From contig NZ_STGC01000005.1 in the NCBI RefSeq assembly GCF_005222805.1, positions 720,456-784,455 of the forward strand: a stretch of 64,000 nucleotides of DNA, read 5' to 3'. This stretch comes from Devosia sp. FKR38. GTDB lineage: Bacteria > Pseudomonadota > Alphaproteobacteria > Rhizobiales > Devosiaceae. The notes below the pieces were generated by a model that was not told where the DNA came from, made no database searches, and worked only from the letters and a program-made list of their open reading frames with translations. The position numbers and the translations under genes are program-made. Shown here in pieces: positions 32,194 to 41,067 of this stretch. How positions within the stretch are numbered: the first letter of the stretch is position 1; each line of letters opens with the position of its first letter.

Positions 32194-33315
32194 TCACATG
32201 GTCGCCCGGCCGGAACGCAATTGCCCAAGTATTTGACGGGCCGTACTTATCGCCATAGTCGTTGATTGAGGATCAACCCTAGACGGGGAGTGAACTATTA
32301 GGTTTCGGTAGTGCCGCAAGGCCTGCAACTGTGAGGCTATATCGGGGCTAACGTGCCCTTTGCCCACCAGGATCTCTATGGCTTCTCGAAGCTGCAGACT
32401 GCGCCCAGAGATGCTTCGGATCGAAATATCCCTCGCCTGTTCGAATATGTAGGCCTCCAAATCCGTCCACGCTTTCATGAATTCACCTAGATCGCCAGGT
32501 TGCAGCTCGGACTTTAGGCTCTCTCGCAAACCAATGCACAGTTCGCGAACTTTGTCCTTGGCCGGGTAGAGCGACTGCTTGGGGATACTATTGAACCCTC
32601 GACCCCAGAAGCCAGTTCCAGCAGGGATGGAGAACTTAGCTATCAGTCGGTTCCGGAAGTCTAAGTCCGTCTTGCTGTCGAAGTCCCATGTGACATCTGT
32701 AGTACCTGCCAGAAATCCTTCCTGGAAATGCGGACGCAACGCCGAGGGTGGGCAGATGCTGAGTAGGCGTACATTCACCAGATCATCTTCAGAGTTGACT
32801 GATATTCGGTTGGTAACCTGCGGCATTCCCAGTACATAGACGATGGAGTGATCTGAAGCCGAGTCATGCTGGGCGAAAGAGCATGCAACGCGCAAGGAGT
32901 GTGTAATGTCGAGTAGTGGTGTTTCGAGTACACCATAGTGCTGCAATATGCTCCACTGCACATAGGTTTTTTGCCGAATGTCGCGCAGGCCCTCGAGCTT
33001 GCTGGCGGCCCAACGTTTGACGAGTTCTTTCCCAGCCTGTTCCAGAAGAGCGAAACGGTGTCGCAGTTCATCTTTCGAGCTGTTCTCGCTTCTATAGATG
33101 CCGGGATAGATAGTTGTTGAAGCGGCTTTGTTCAGAAAGTCGGTGTTCTGTCCGCGGTAGAACAGCAAGTGATCGGGGTTCAGGTAGGAAAGATGGGCAA
33201 TGTGCTCGACCAAATTTCGGAATGAACTAATCTGAAAGGGCGGCGCTTTTGCAACGGTTTCTGACCCAACGTGTGTTTTCAAATCGACCGTTAGTTGCGG
33301 TGTAATTGATCTCAT
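32194..33315 (-). CDS. FRG-domain protein with C-terminal HEPN-like domain
   Basis: 373 aa. The FRG domain occupies about residues 28-260: LLFYRGQ (residues 51-56), then QHYGVLETPLLDIT and ACSFAQH, the expected pattern. The C-terminal part (about residues 270-365) is helical and contains LRHYRNLIVH with R337-x4-H342, the HEPN nuclease motif, in a DUF4145-like setting. GAGG precedes the ATG. GC and codon use are clearly lower than in neighbours, indicating horizontal acquisition. No partner gene is seen. FRG proteins are poorly understood; some lie in mobile or defence contexts. An RNA-targeting role is inference. Confidence 0.8.
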   Translation of the reverse strand: MRSITPQLTVDLKTHVGSETVAKAPPFQISSFRNLVEHIAHLSYLNPDHLLFYRGQNTDFLNKAASTTIYPGIYRSENSSKDELRHRFALLEQAGKELVKRWAASKLEGLRDIRQKTYVQWSILQHYGVLETPLLDITHSLRVACSFAQHDSASDHSIVYVLGMPQVTNRISVNSEDDLVNVRLLSICPPSALRPHFQEGFLAGTTDVTWDFDSKTDLDFRNRLIAKFSIPAGTGFWGRGFNSIPKQSLYPAKDKVRELCIGLRESLKSELQPGDLGEFMKAWTDLEAYIFEQARDISIRSISGRSLQLREAIEILVGKGHVSPDIASQLQALRHYRNLIVHSPSRVDPQSTTMAISTARQILGQLRSGRATM

Positions 33316-33518
33316 CGTGGTCCCTCGCCCAAAAAGTGTCGCAACTTACAGCGGCACCAACAACAGACGGGTAAGACGTTCCACCGAAATATCCTAACCT
33401 CGCATAGAGGCGGCGTTTCTCTGGTCAGGGATGTTCGTGTTAGGGCGCAAACGTCTATTTCGTCGACTGCATTCAGAAGCAACTCAGTCCGCTGCCACCA
33501 TCTACCCAGCCCCCGCCA
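33316..33518. other. Non-coding right flank of FRG-gene insertion
   Basis: 203 bp, low GC near the FRG start, grading to normal GC toward alr. It should contain the FRG-gene promoter. No direct repeat matching the left flank was found by eye. Confidence 0.4.
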
Positions 33519-34649
33519 TCACCCCTGCGGCAGGTTGCCATCCCCGACATAGTTCCGGCTATAGCGCCCCTTGAGTGACGTCAGCACTTCGTAGCCAATC
33601 GTGCCGCCGGCGTCGGCCTGGTCGTCGGCGCCGATCAGGGCGCCCAGCACTTCGGCGCCTTCGCCGGGCTCGGGGATATTGGGGCCCAGTTCGGTGATAT
33701 CGACCACGATCTGGTCCATCGACACCTTGCCCACCACAGGGCAGAGCTTGCCGCGGATGGCCACCTTGCCGCCGGGGCGGGCATTGCTGCCCGAGAGCGA
33801 GCGGAAAAAGCCGTCGGCATAGCCATGCGCCACGATGGCCAGGCGACTGTCGCGCGACAGCGAATAGCTGGCGTTGTAGCCCACGGTCTCGCCGGTGCGC
33901 GCTTCCTTGACCTGGATGATCGGCACATGCAGCGTCACCACCGGCGCCATGGGGTTCTTGCGCCCCGTCACCGCGCGGCCGCCGTAAAGCGCAATGCCCG
34001 GGCGCACCATCTGGAAATGATAGTCGCGCCCCGTCATCAGGCCCGCCGAATTGGCCAGCGAGGCCGGAATGCCGGGGAACTGCGCCATCACCGAGCCGAA
34101 CAGCGCCAGCTGGGTGCGGTTCTTCTCGTGATTGGGCTGGTCGGCACAGGCCAGATGGCTCATCAGCATCTGCGGCGCATAGCCCAGCGCCTGGATGCGC
34201 TCGCGCACATAGCCAGCCTCATTGAGGCGGAAGCCCAGGCGATTGATGCCGGTGTCGAAATGGAAAGCCGAGGGATAGGCCTCGTTGCGTTCCAGGCACT
34301 TCGCCAGCCATTCCTCCAGCATCGCCACCGAGGCGATCACCGGCATCAGGTTCTGCCGGATGTAGAGATTGGCCGCGCCCGGATAGAGCCCGTTGAGCAC
34401 GAAGATATGCGCGTCGGGCAGGGCGGCGCGCACCGCCATGCCCTCGTCGGGCGTCGCCACGAAGAAGAAGCGCGCCCCGGCCGCATGCAGCGCCTTGCTG
34501 GCCATGGTGATGCCGGTGCCATAGGCATCCGCCTTCACCACCGCGCCGGTCAGCGCGCCGGCGCTCACCTTGTCGAGTGCGCGCCAGTTGCGGGCCAGAG
34601 CCCCGAGATCAATGCTGAGTTGCCCGCCAAGGCCAGACGTCAAGGCCAT
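33519..34649 (-). CDS. alr: Alanine racemase
   Basis: 376 aa fold-type III PLP enzyme that makes D-alanine for peptidoglycan. The PLP lysine lies in AVVKADAYGTG (Lys39), and the second catalytic Tyr is expected in the TVGYNASYS region. A C-terminal beta domain includes KVSMDQIVVDIT. The ATG is two bp after the dnaB stop with GGAATAGG as RBS, so it is cotranscribed with dnaB. Pairing of dnaB and alr is common in bacteria. Confidence 0.95.
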   Translation of the reverse strand: MALTSGLGGQLSIDLGALARNWRALDKVSAGALTGAVVKADAYGTGITMASKALHAAGARFFFVATPDEGMAVRAALPDAHIFVLNGLYPGAANLYIRQNLMPVIASVAMLEEWLAKCLERNEAYPSAFHFDTGINRLGFRLNEAGYVRERIQALGYAPQMLMSHLACADQPNHEKNRTQLALFGSVMAQFPGIPASLANSAGLMTGRDYHFQMVRPGIALYGGRAVTGRKNPMAPVVTLHVPIIQVKEARTGETVGYNASYSLSRDSRLAIVAHGYADGFFRSLSGSNARPGGKVAIRGKLCPVVGKVSMDQIVVDITELGPNIPEPGEGAEVLGALIGADDQADAGGTIGYEVLTSLKGRYSRNYVGDGNLPQG

Positions 34650-34651
34650 GC

Positions 34652-36136
34652 CTATTCCATACGCTCGGGGAGATAGTCGGCTCGCGCCAGATTGCCAAAG
34701 CGCGTGAACTGCGCCTCAAAGCTGAGCTGCACGGTGCCCGTGGGCCCGTGGCGCTGCTTGGCGATGATCACTTCGGCCTTGCCGTGCACTTTTTCCATTT
34801 CGCCTTGCCAGGTCAGGTGTTCCGGCGTGCCTTCTTTTGGCTCTTTGTTCTTAAGATAGTATTCTTCGCGGTACACGAACAGCACCACGTCTGCGTCCTG
34901 CTCGATAGAGCCCGATTCGCGCAAATCCGCCAGTTGCGGGTGCTTGTCGTCGCGCGCTTCCACCTGACGGGAGAGCTGTGACAGTGCGATGATGGGCACT
35001 TCGAGCTCCTTGGCCAGCGCCTTGAGCGTGGTGGTGATTTCGGTCAGCTCCTGCACGCGGTTCTGGCTCGATGCCTTGCTTGAGCCGCTGAGCAGTTGCA
35101 GATAGTCGATGACGAGGAAATCGAGGCCCTTCTGCCGCTTGAGGCGCCGGGCGCGCGCGGCGAGCTGCGCCACACTGATGCCGCCGGTGTCGTCGATATA
35201 GAGCGGCAGCTTGCTCATCATATTGCTGACGTCCACCAGCTTGGAGAACTGGCTGTCGTGAATGCGGCCACGGCGGATGTCGGACGAGGAGATCTCCGCC
35301 TGCTCGGCCAGAATACGCGTGGCGAGCTGTTCGGAGCTCATTTCGAGGCTGAAAAAGCCGACGATGCCGCCATTGGTGGTCTTGTGATGCCCGTCCGGCG
35401 TCACCTCGTATTTGTAGGATTTGGCGACGTTGAAGGCGATATTGGTGGCCAGCGAGGTCTTGCCCATGGCGGGGCGCCCGGCCAGCACGATCAAGTCCGA
35501 ACGCTGCAACCCGCCCATCTGCCGGTCGAGGTCATCGAGCAGCGTGGCCACACCCGACAGGCCCCCGTCGCGCTGATAGGCCTCGCCCGCCATCTGGATG
35601 GAGGCGCTCAGGGCTGTGGAAAAGTTGAGGAAGCCACCGTCATAGCGGCCCTTTTCGGCCAGCTGGAACAGCTCGCCTTCCACCTTCTCGATCTGCTTGT
35701 TCGGCGTCATTTCGACGTCGGACTCATAGGCGACCTGCACCATTTCCTCGCCCACCAGGATCAGGCTGCGGCGGATGGCGAGGTCATAGATCGCCTGGCC
35801 ATAATCGGCCGCGTTCAGCACCGTGGTCGCTTCCGCCGCCAGCCGCGCCAGATACTGTGCCATGGTGACGTCGGGCAGCAATTGCTCGGGCAAATGGGTC
35901 TTGATGGTGGTCGGATCGGCCGATTTGCCGGCCCGGATGATCTTGCCGGCCAGCTCATAGATGTCGCGGTGGATCGGCTCGTAAAAATGCACCGGCTCGA
36001 GGAAATCGGCGACGCGATAGAAGGCGTCATTGTTCAGCAGAATGGCGCCCAGCAGCGCCTGCTCGGCTTCCACATTGTGCGGAGCCAGGCGAAACGACTT
36101 GTCTTCTGCGGGGTGGAGCCGTGCGATCTCTGCCAT
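34652..36136 (-). CDS. dnaB: Replicative DNA helicase DnaB
   Basis: 494 aa. The N-terminal domain (about residues 15-120) is followed by a RecA-like hexameric helicase core: Walker A GRPAMGKTSLATNIA, Walker B LVIDYLQLL, then LSQLSRQVE and RESGSIEQDADVV. No intein is present. GAGG lies 6 nt before the ATG. Confidence 0.96.
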   Translation of the reverse strand: MAEIARLHPAEDKSFRLAPHNVEAEQALLGAILLNNDAFYRVADFLEPVHFYEPIHRDIYELAGKIIRAGKSADPTTIKTHLPEQLLPDVTMAQYLARLAAEATTVLNAADYGQAIYDLAIRRSLILVGEEMVQVAYESDVEMTPNKQIEKVEGELFQLAEKGRYDGGFLNFSTALSASIQMAGEAYQRDGGLSGVATLLDDLDRQMGGLQRSDLIVLAGRPAMGKTSLATNIAFNVAKSYKYEVTPDGHHKTTNGGIVGFFSLEMSSEQLATRILAEQAEISSSDIRRGRIHDSQFSKLVDVSNMMSKLPLYIDDTGGISVAQLAARARRLKRQKGLDFLVIDYLQLLSGSSKASSQNRVQELTEITTTLKALAKELEVPIIALSQLSRQVEARDDKHPQLADLRESGSIEQDADVVLFVYREEYYLKNKEPKEGTPEHLTWQGEMEKVHGKAEVIIAKQRHGPTGTVQLSFEAQFTRFGNLARADYLPERME

Positions 36137-36334
36137 GGGTACCTCGGTTAGAACCGTTAACCTTCCTTAACCACGCGACTCAGGCGTGAGTCTTGGACTA
36201 CCAACGTCAGGGTTAAGGAGACCTCTTCGCGCGGTGTGAACAATGGGGACAACGGGGAATGTGACACAAGGCCATTGCATGCCAACGGGGCAGCACAATG
36301 GCATGAGTCTGGTCTGGCAATGAAGGCGGTGCGG

Positions 36335-36937
36335 CTAGTTGGCCAGGCCCCAGGGCCGGGCCGGGGCATCCGAGCCGTCCCAGCTGATGCGGTCGATCCG
36401 CCAGCTGGCGTCGGGCATGATGATCAGGTGCAGCTCCAGCGTTTCGGGTTGCCCGCCGCTATTGTGCACCGGCACGACCAGCGCCCCATCCGCCAGCGCC
36501 GTTGGCGCGCCGATCTCGGCCGTACCAATGACAAAGGGCAGCATGCCATTGCGCTCGGCCGCCAGCATCAGATCGTCAAAGCCCAGCGCCGGATCGCCCA
36601 GGATCTCCTGCGACAGCACGTTGGGTTGCAGGTCCTTGCCCCATACCCGCGAGCCCGGCATGTCGGTGGCGGTGGCCCCCGGGATGACCGCGCCCAGGTT
36701 GAAGCTGTTCAGCGCATTGCTGAACCCCAAGCGCGCATCGAGCGACAGCGCGTAATAGGCCGCGAAATAGTCCGAACTGGCATAGGCATCCAGGAACGTT
36801 TTGGCCACGGCCTCTGGGGTCGAGCGGTCCAGCCGCTCCACCATGGTGCGCCCCTCAACCTTGATCTTGGCCGCCTCCGCTGTCGGCATTGCCAGCACCA
36901 GGGTCGCAAGGCAGGCGATATGCAGCAGGGGCTTCAT
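36335..36937 (-). CDS. Uncharacterised exported protein
   Basis: 200 aa with a signal peptide (LLHIACLATLVLAMPTAEA). The mature part starts KIKVEGRTMVERLDRSTPEAVAKTF; the segment DAYASSDYFAAYYALS looks like the opening helix of an NTF2/SnoaL-like fold. Start at 36937 is chosen because GGAGA lies 9 nt upstream; the longer open frame to 37048 runs into the rplI terminator. Function unknown; codon use is native. Confidence 0.75.
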   Translation of the reverse strand: MKPLLHIACLATLVLAMPTAEAAKIKVEGRTMVERLDRSTPEAVAKTFLDAYASSDYFAAYYALSLDARLGFSNALNSFNLGAVIPGATATDMPGSRVWGKDLQPNVLSQEILGDPALGFDDLMLAAERNGMLPFVIGTAEIGAPTALADGALVVPVHNSGGQPETLELHLIIMPDASWRIDRISWDGSDAPARPWGLAN

Positions 36938-37012
36938 CGGTAACGTCTCCAGGGGAGGACACTCTGGTCGCCGGACCCCCAATATGCCATCGGACAGACG
37001 TTCCATGCCAAT

Positions 37013-37041
37013 AAAAAAAGCCGGGCGCTGGGCCCGGCTTT
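37013..37041 (-). terminator. Rho-independent terminator of rpsF-rpsR-rplI
   Basis: A stem of 10 bp (AAAGCCGGGC at 37017-37026 with GCCCGGCTTT at 37032-37041) followed on the minus strand by a run of seven U residues. It starts 25 nt after the rplI stop. Confidence 0.85.
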
Positions 37042-37065
37042 CTCGCATTCGCCTGAGGCGAAGGC

Positions 37066-37638
37066 TTAGATTTCGTCGTCGAAACGGTCGTCCTGCTGCG
37101 CGTCCTTCTGGCCGGCAGCGAAATCGCCTTCCACATCGTCTTCATAGACGGTGACGGTGACATCTTCGCCAGCCGACTGGCGGGCAGCTTCGTCGGTCGA
37201 GCGGGCAACGTTGACGGTGATCGACACGGCCACTTCGGCATGCAGGTTCAGCGACACGGTGTGCACGCCAACCGACTTGATCGGATCGGCCAGGTCAACC
37301 TGGGCGCGCTGCACGGTGAAGCCGTCCGAAGCCAGGGCCTCGACGATGTCGCGCGAGGCGACCGAGCCGTAGAGCTGGCCGGTTTCGCCGGCCTGGCGGA
37401 TGATCACCACTTCGCGGCCGTTCAGGCCTTCGGCAATGCCGGCAGCGGCGTTGCGGCGGTCTTCATTGCGCTTTTCGATATGGGCGCGTTCGGCTTCGAA
37501 CTTCTTGCGGTTGGCTTCGGTGGCGCGCAGCGCCTTGCCCTGCGGCAGCAGGAAGTTACGGGCGAACCCGTCCTTGACCGAAACTTCGTCGCCGATCGAA
37601 CCGGTGCGGCCGATGCGCTCAAGCAGAATGACTTTCAT
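37066..37638 (-). CDS. rplI: 50S ribosomal protein bL9
   Basis: 190 aa. The N-terminal rRNA-binding domain MKVILLERIGRTGSIGDEVSV and DGFARNFLLPQGKA are the L9 signature; a long helix (residues about 45-75) and a C-terminal globular domain follow. An acidic tail of about 35 residues (YEDDVEGDF ... RFDDEI) extends it beyond the usual 150 residues, as in other Hyphomicrobiales. Last gene of the rpsF-rpsR-rplI operon. Confidence 0.96.
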   Translation of the reverse strand: MKVILLERIGRTGSIGDEVSVKDGFARNFLLPQGKALRATEANRKKFEAERAHIEKRNEDRRNAAAGIAEGLNGREVVIIRQAGETGQLYGSVASRDIVEALASDGFTVQRAQVDLADPIKSVGVHTVSLNLHAEVAVSITVNVARSTDEAARQSAGEDVTVTVYEDDVEGDFAAGQKDAQQDDRFDDEI

Positions 37639-37709
37639 GGGAGAATTCCTTTTGGCTGTCCCGTCTCTTGGACGGTTAGGAGTTCCGGACCATCCAGAAC
37701 CCCAGCGGT

Positions 37710-37753
37710 GCGCCCCTTAAGGCGCGGCCTACTGCCCGTGGGGGCAATAGGCC
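37710..37753 (-). promoter_or_regulatory. Two adjacent stem-loops between rpsR and rplI
   Basis: Stem 1: GCGCC (37710-37714) with GGCGC (37721-37725). Stem 2: GGCCTA (37726-37731) with TAGGCC (37748-37753), continued past one mismatch by TGCCC/GGGCA and a 4-nt loop. No T-run follows. They sit in the 164-bp gap where many relatives carry a DUF2232 gene, and may control processing or L9 translation. Confidence 0.45.
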
Positions 37754-37802
37754 TGTCGATTGATGCCTGTGCGGACAAAGCCCGCCAGGCGAACCATCCA
37801 GC

Positions 37803-38057
37803 TTACTGGACAGCGTAAGGCATGATGCCGATGAAGCGGGCACGCTTGATGGCGCGGGCCAGTTCACGCTGCTTCAGCGCCGACACGGCGGTGATGCGGC
37901 TGGGCACGATCTTGCCGCGCTCGGAAACGTAACGCGACAGCAGGCGCACGTCCTTGTAGTCGATCTTGGGCGCGCCCTCGCCCGAGAACGGGCAGGTCTT
38001 GCGGCGACGCTGGAACGGACGGCGGGCCTGGGCGGTGGTGAGGTCTTTGATTGCCAT
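37803..38057 (-). CDS. rpsR: 30S ribosomal protein bS18
   Basis: 84 aa, full length. [29 protein letters not shown] and [23 protein letters not shown] are the S18 signature. S18 binds 16S rRNA together with S6, encoded just upstream. A single Cys remains in the N-terminal motif, so no zinc site. Confidence 0.97.
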   Translation of the reverse strand: MAIKDLTTAQARRPFQRRRKTCPFSGEGAPKIDYKDVRLLSRYVSERGKIVPSRITAVSALKQRELARAIKRARFIGIMPYAVQ

Positions 38058-38075
38058 AGCTTTTCGGTCCTTGTC

Positions 38076-38483
38076 TTAGAAACGGCGCGGACGGCGTTCG
38101 CCGCCGAAGCCACCACGATCACCACGATCATTGCCACGCTCCGGACGGGCATCGTCACGGTCGCGCTTCTGCATCATGGCCGAGGGGCCTTCTTCATGTT
38201 CGTCAACGCTGACAGTCATGAAGCGCAGGATGTCTTCGTTGATGCGCATCTGGCGTTCCATCTCGGCGACAGCCGCGGGGGAAGCGTCGATGTTCATCAG
38301 CGTGTAGTGGGCCTTGCGGTTCTTGCGAATGCGATACGACAGGCCCTTGAGGCCCCAGTATTCATTCTTGGTGACCTTGCCGCCGCCGGCAGCGAGAATT
38401 TCGGTCAGGGCAGCGGTCAGCTCTTCCACCTGCTGCTGGGAAACGTCCTGGCGGGCCAGGTAGATATGCTCGTAAAGGGCCAT
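38076..38483 (-). CDS. rpsF: 30S ribosomal protein bS6
   Basis: 135 aa. [21 protein letters not shown] and [19 protein letters not shown] match S6. The C-terminal 30 residues are a charged extension ([20 protein letters not shown]). It partners S18 in the 30S platform. First gene of the operon. Confidence 0.97.
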   Translation of the reverse strand: MALYEHIYLARQDVSQQQVEELTAALTEILAAGGGKVTKNEYWGLKGLSYRIRKNRKAHYTLMNIDASPAAVAEMERQMRINEDILRFMTVSVDEHEEGPSAMMQKRDRDDARPERGNDRGDRGGFGGERRPRRF

Positions 38484-38846
38484 TGATGCGCCTTCCTTCG
38501 TGGTTCAAACACTGCAATCTCTTGGCGCGGAGCCTCCTTGAAGCCGGAAAGGGCATCAAAGCAGTCTTGCAAAGAGCGGGAACACGGGAGGCCGGGCCTG
38601 AGCCCTATCTGTCAGAGTTGCCAATGACAAACCCTCCGTTCAGCCCCCGGCCAAACGAATTGCTGGCGGCGCTATAGGCCAAAGCCCCGCCCGAGGCAAG
38701 CCCAATGCGCCCCAAAGGCCGGTTTTGCAGCCCTCTGATGCCGCAAAAGCCCCGCACGCCTTGACTCTGCCACACCCATTCGACAAATGCCCCGCAACTG
38801 GACAGTGGCCGCATGGCCTGTCTAACTGACGCTCTGGAGGGCCATC
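38484..38846. other. Divergent intergenic region, rpsF operon / fabD operon
   Basis: 363 bp holding promoters in both directions. A candidate rpsF promoter lies at 38602-38630. On the plus strand TTGACT (38761-38766) could be the -35 of fabD, with a poor -10. No gene recognised. Confidence 0.5.
38602..38630 (-). promoter_or_regulatory. Candidate promoter of rpsF-rpsR-rplI
   Basis: On the minus strand TTGTCA (38630-38625), 17-bp spacer, TAGGGC (38607-38602), about 120 bp before the rpsF start. The -10 match is weak. Confidence 0.3.
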
Positions 38847-39797
38847 ATGATCAAACGCGCATTCACGTTTCCCGGGCAGGGGAGCCAGGCCGTCGGCATG
38901 GGCAAGGATCTCGCAGAGGCCTTTCCCGAAGCCCGCGCCGTCTTCGCCGAAGTTGACGAGGCCCTGGGCCAGAAGCTGTCGACCATCATGTTCGAGGGCC
39001 CCGACGATCTGCTGCGCCTCACCGAAAACGCCCAGCCCGCGCTGATGGCGGTGAGCCTGGCGGTCATCCGCGTGCTCGAAGCCCGCGGCGTCCGCATTGC
39101 CGATCATGCTGCCTTTGTTGCTGGCCATTCGCTGGGCGAATACTCCGCCCTCTGCGCCGCCGGCACCTTCTCGGTCGCCGATGCCGCCCGCCTGCTCAAG
39201 ACGCGCGGCCAGGCCATGCAGAAGGCCGTGCCGGTTGGCCATGGCGCCATGGCGGCGCTGCTCGGCCTTGATCTCGACACTGCCCGCGCCGTTGCCGCCG
39301 AGGCCGCCGAGGGCGATGTCTGCGAAGTCGCCAATGACAATGCACCCGGCCAGGTCGTCATCTCCGGGGCCACCGCCGCCGTTGAGCGCGCACTCGATAT
39401 CGCCAAGGCGCGTGGCGCCAAGCGCGCGCTGCCCCTGCCGGTCAGCGCTCCCTTCCATTGCTCGCTGATGCAGCCGGCCGCCGAGGCCATGGCCGCCGCG
39501 CTCGCCGATGTCGCCATGCAGGCGCCCGCCGCCCCGTTGGTGGCCAATGTGCTGGCCAGCCCGATTTCCGACCCCGCCGAGATTCGCCTGCGCCTGATCG
39601 AGCAGGTCACCGGCGTCGTGCGCTGGACCGAGAGCGTGGCCTGGCTCACCGGCCCGGGCGGCGTGACCCATTTGCACGAGCTGGGCGCCGGCAAGGTGCT
39701 CACCGGCCTCGCCAAGCGCATCAATGCCGACGCCACCGCCTCGGCCATCGGCACCCCGGCCGACATCGAGGCCTTTGTTGCTGAGGTCCTGGCTTAA
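38847..39797 (+). CDS. fabD: Malonyl-CoA:ACP transacylase
   Basis: 316 aa. FPGQGSQAVGMG, catalytic Ser in the GHSLGEYSAL motif, and His in the PVSAPFHCSLM segment. It loads malonyl groups onto acyl carrier protein, encoded 2 kb downstream. GGAGG lies 6 nt before the ATG. First gene of a fabD-fabG ... acpP-fabF cluster. Confidence 0.96.
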   Translation: MIKRAFTFPGQGSQAVGMGKDLAEAFPEARAVFAEVDEALGQKLSTIMFEGPDDLLRLTENAQPALMAVSLAVIRVLEARGVRIADHAAFVAGHSLGEYSALCAAGTFSVADAARLLKTRGQAMQKAVPVGHGAMAALLGLDLDTARAVAAEAAEGDVCEVANDNAPGQVVISGATAAVERALDIAKARGAKRALPLPVSAPFHCSLMQPAAEAMAAALADVAMQAPAAPLVANVLASPISDPAEIRLRLIEQVTGVVRWTESVAWLTGPGGVTHLHELGAGKVLTGLAKRINADATASAIGTPADIEAFVAEVLA

Positions 39798-39853
39798 CCG
39801 CTTGAATCAGGCCCTCAAGAGCTTGAATCACTTTCTCCATGGGAGACGACTAA

Positions 39854-40591
39854 ATGTTTGATCTGACAGGCAAACGCGCACTGGTCACCGGCGCAAGCGG
39901 TGGCATCGGCCGCGAGATCGCCAAGGCCCTGGCCGCCGCCGGCGCCACCGTCGCGCTCAGCGGCACCCGCGTGGGTGCGCTTGAAGATACTGCCAAGGAA
40001 ATCGGCAAGGACTGCCCGATTCTCCCCTGCAACCTCTCCAAGCTTGATGAGGTCGACAAGCTCGTCCCCGCCGCCGAGAGTGCCATGGGCGGTCTCGATA
40101 TCCTGGTCAACAATGCTGGCATGACGCGGGATAATCTGTTCATGCGCATGAAGGATGAGGAATGGGATGACGTCATCGCCGTCAACCTCACCGCCGCCTT
40201 CCACCTCAACCGCGCCGTGCTGCGCTCGATGATGAAGCAACGCTTCGGCCGCATCATCGGCATCTCCTCGGTGGTGGGCGTGATGGGCAATCCGGGGCAG
40301 GGCAATTACGCCGCCTCCAAGGCCGGCCTGATCGGCATGAACAAGGCCCTGGCCCATGAAGTGGCCAGCCGCAACATCACGGTCAATTCCATTGCGCCCG
40401 GCTTTATCGCCTCTGCCATGACTGACGAGCTCAACGACAAGCAGCGCGAGTCGATCCTGTCCACCATTCCGGCCGGCCGTCTGGGCACGGCGCAGGAAGT
40501 TGCCGCCTGCGTGGTTTTTCTTGCCAGCGACGCTGCAGCCTATGTCACGGGGCATACGCTGAACGTCAACGGCGGCATGGCAATGATCTAA
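39854..40591 (+). CDS. fabG: 3-oxoacyl-ACP reductase
   Basis: 245 aa SDR of the FabG type. NADPH motif TGASGGIGREIA, NNAGMTRDN, catalytic Ser in IGISSVVG, Y-x3-K in NYAASKAGLIGM, C-terminal TGHTLNVNGGMAMI. It reduces 3-oxoacyl-ACP in fatty-acid elongation. GGAGA precedes the ATG. Confidence 0.96.
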   Translation: MFDLTGKRALVTGASGGIGREIAKALAAAGATVALSGTRVGALEDTAKEIGKDCPILPCNLSKLDEVDKLVPAAESAMGGLDILVNNAGMTRDNLFMRMKDEEWDDVIAVNLTAAFHLNRAVLRSMMKQRFGRIIGISSVVGVMGNPGQGNYAASKAGLIGMNKALAHEVASRNITVNSIAPGFIASAMTDELNDKQRESILSTIPAGRLGTAQEVAACVVFLASDAAAYVTGHTLNVNGGMAMI

Positions 40592-40611
40592 ATCCATCAA
40601 AAGCCGTTGAA

Positions 40612-40642
40612 AACCGGGGCAGTGGCTTATGGCGCCCCGGTT
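40612..40642 (+). terminator. Hairpin between fabG and acpP
   Basis: Arms AACCGGGGC (40612-40620) and GCCCCGGTT (40634-40642), 9 bp perfect, 21 nt past the fabG stop. The loop is 13 nt and there is no long T-run, so it is probably only partly terminating. Confidence 0.45.
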
Positions 40643-40686
40643 CCAAGTATGCTACTCGGCGCCGTTCGCACCGATGGCGGATCGCC

Positions 40687-40715
40687 TTGCAGACGCCCGA
40701 AAGCGCGCATACATT
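40687..40715 (+). promoter_or_regulatory. Candidate promoter of acpP
   Basis: TTGCAG (40687-40692), 17-bp spacer, TACATT (40710-40715). It gives acpP its own promoter downstream of the fabG hairpin, consistent with the high expression of ACP. Confidence 0.5.
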
Positions 40716-40808
40716 GGCGATCACCCGGCCAATACGGTGCTTGAAGATTTGGCAGCGCGCCAATAAGAAGCGAAACGAAACCTCGATTTCGAAAAGGGAA
40801 GTCAAACT

Positions 40809-41045
40809 ATGAGCGATGTCGCTGATCGGGTCCGCAAGATCGTTGTGGAACACCTGAATGTGGATGCCGAGAAGGTTGTTGAGAAGGCCAGCTTCATCGA
40901 CGATCTGGGCGCTGACTCTCTCGACCAGGTCGAGCTGGTGATGGCCTTCGAAGAAGAATTCTCGGTCGAGATTCCCGATGACGCTGCTGAGTCGATCCAG
41001 ACTTTCGGCGATGCTGTCTCCTTCCTCACCAAGGCTGTCGGCTAA
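40809..41045 (+). CDS. acpP: Acyl carrier protein
   Basis: 78 aa acidic protein. The phosphopantetheine serine lies in [20 protein letters not shown]. It carries acyl chains for FabD, FabG and FabF. A strong purine-rich RBS region lies upstream. Confidence 0.98.
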   Translation: MSDVADRVRKIVVEHLNVDAEKVVEKASFIDDLGADSLDQVELVMAFEEEFSVEIPDDAAESIQTFGDAVSFLTKAVG

Positions 41046-41067
41046 TAGCCGGCTGAGATAGTTGACC

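Noticed and set aside
32053..32265. Short plus-strand frame (70 codons) near the end of the FRG gene
   Set aside because: Spacing to the purine stretch is too short, it overlaps the 3' end of the FRG gene, and its composition gives no family signal.
36157..36170. CtrA-like pair TTAA-N6-TTAA upstream of dnaB
   Set aside because: CtrA boxes need a 7-bp spacer; here it is 6, and there is no second feature to support it.
38761..38790. TTGACT as the -35 of a fabD promoter
   Set aside because: The -35 is good, but at 16-18 bp spacing no acceptable -10 is present, so it is mentioned only in the intergenic note.
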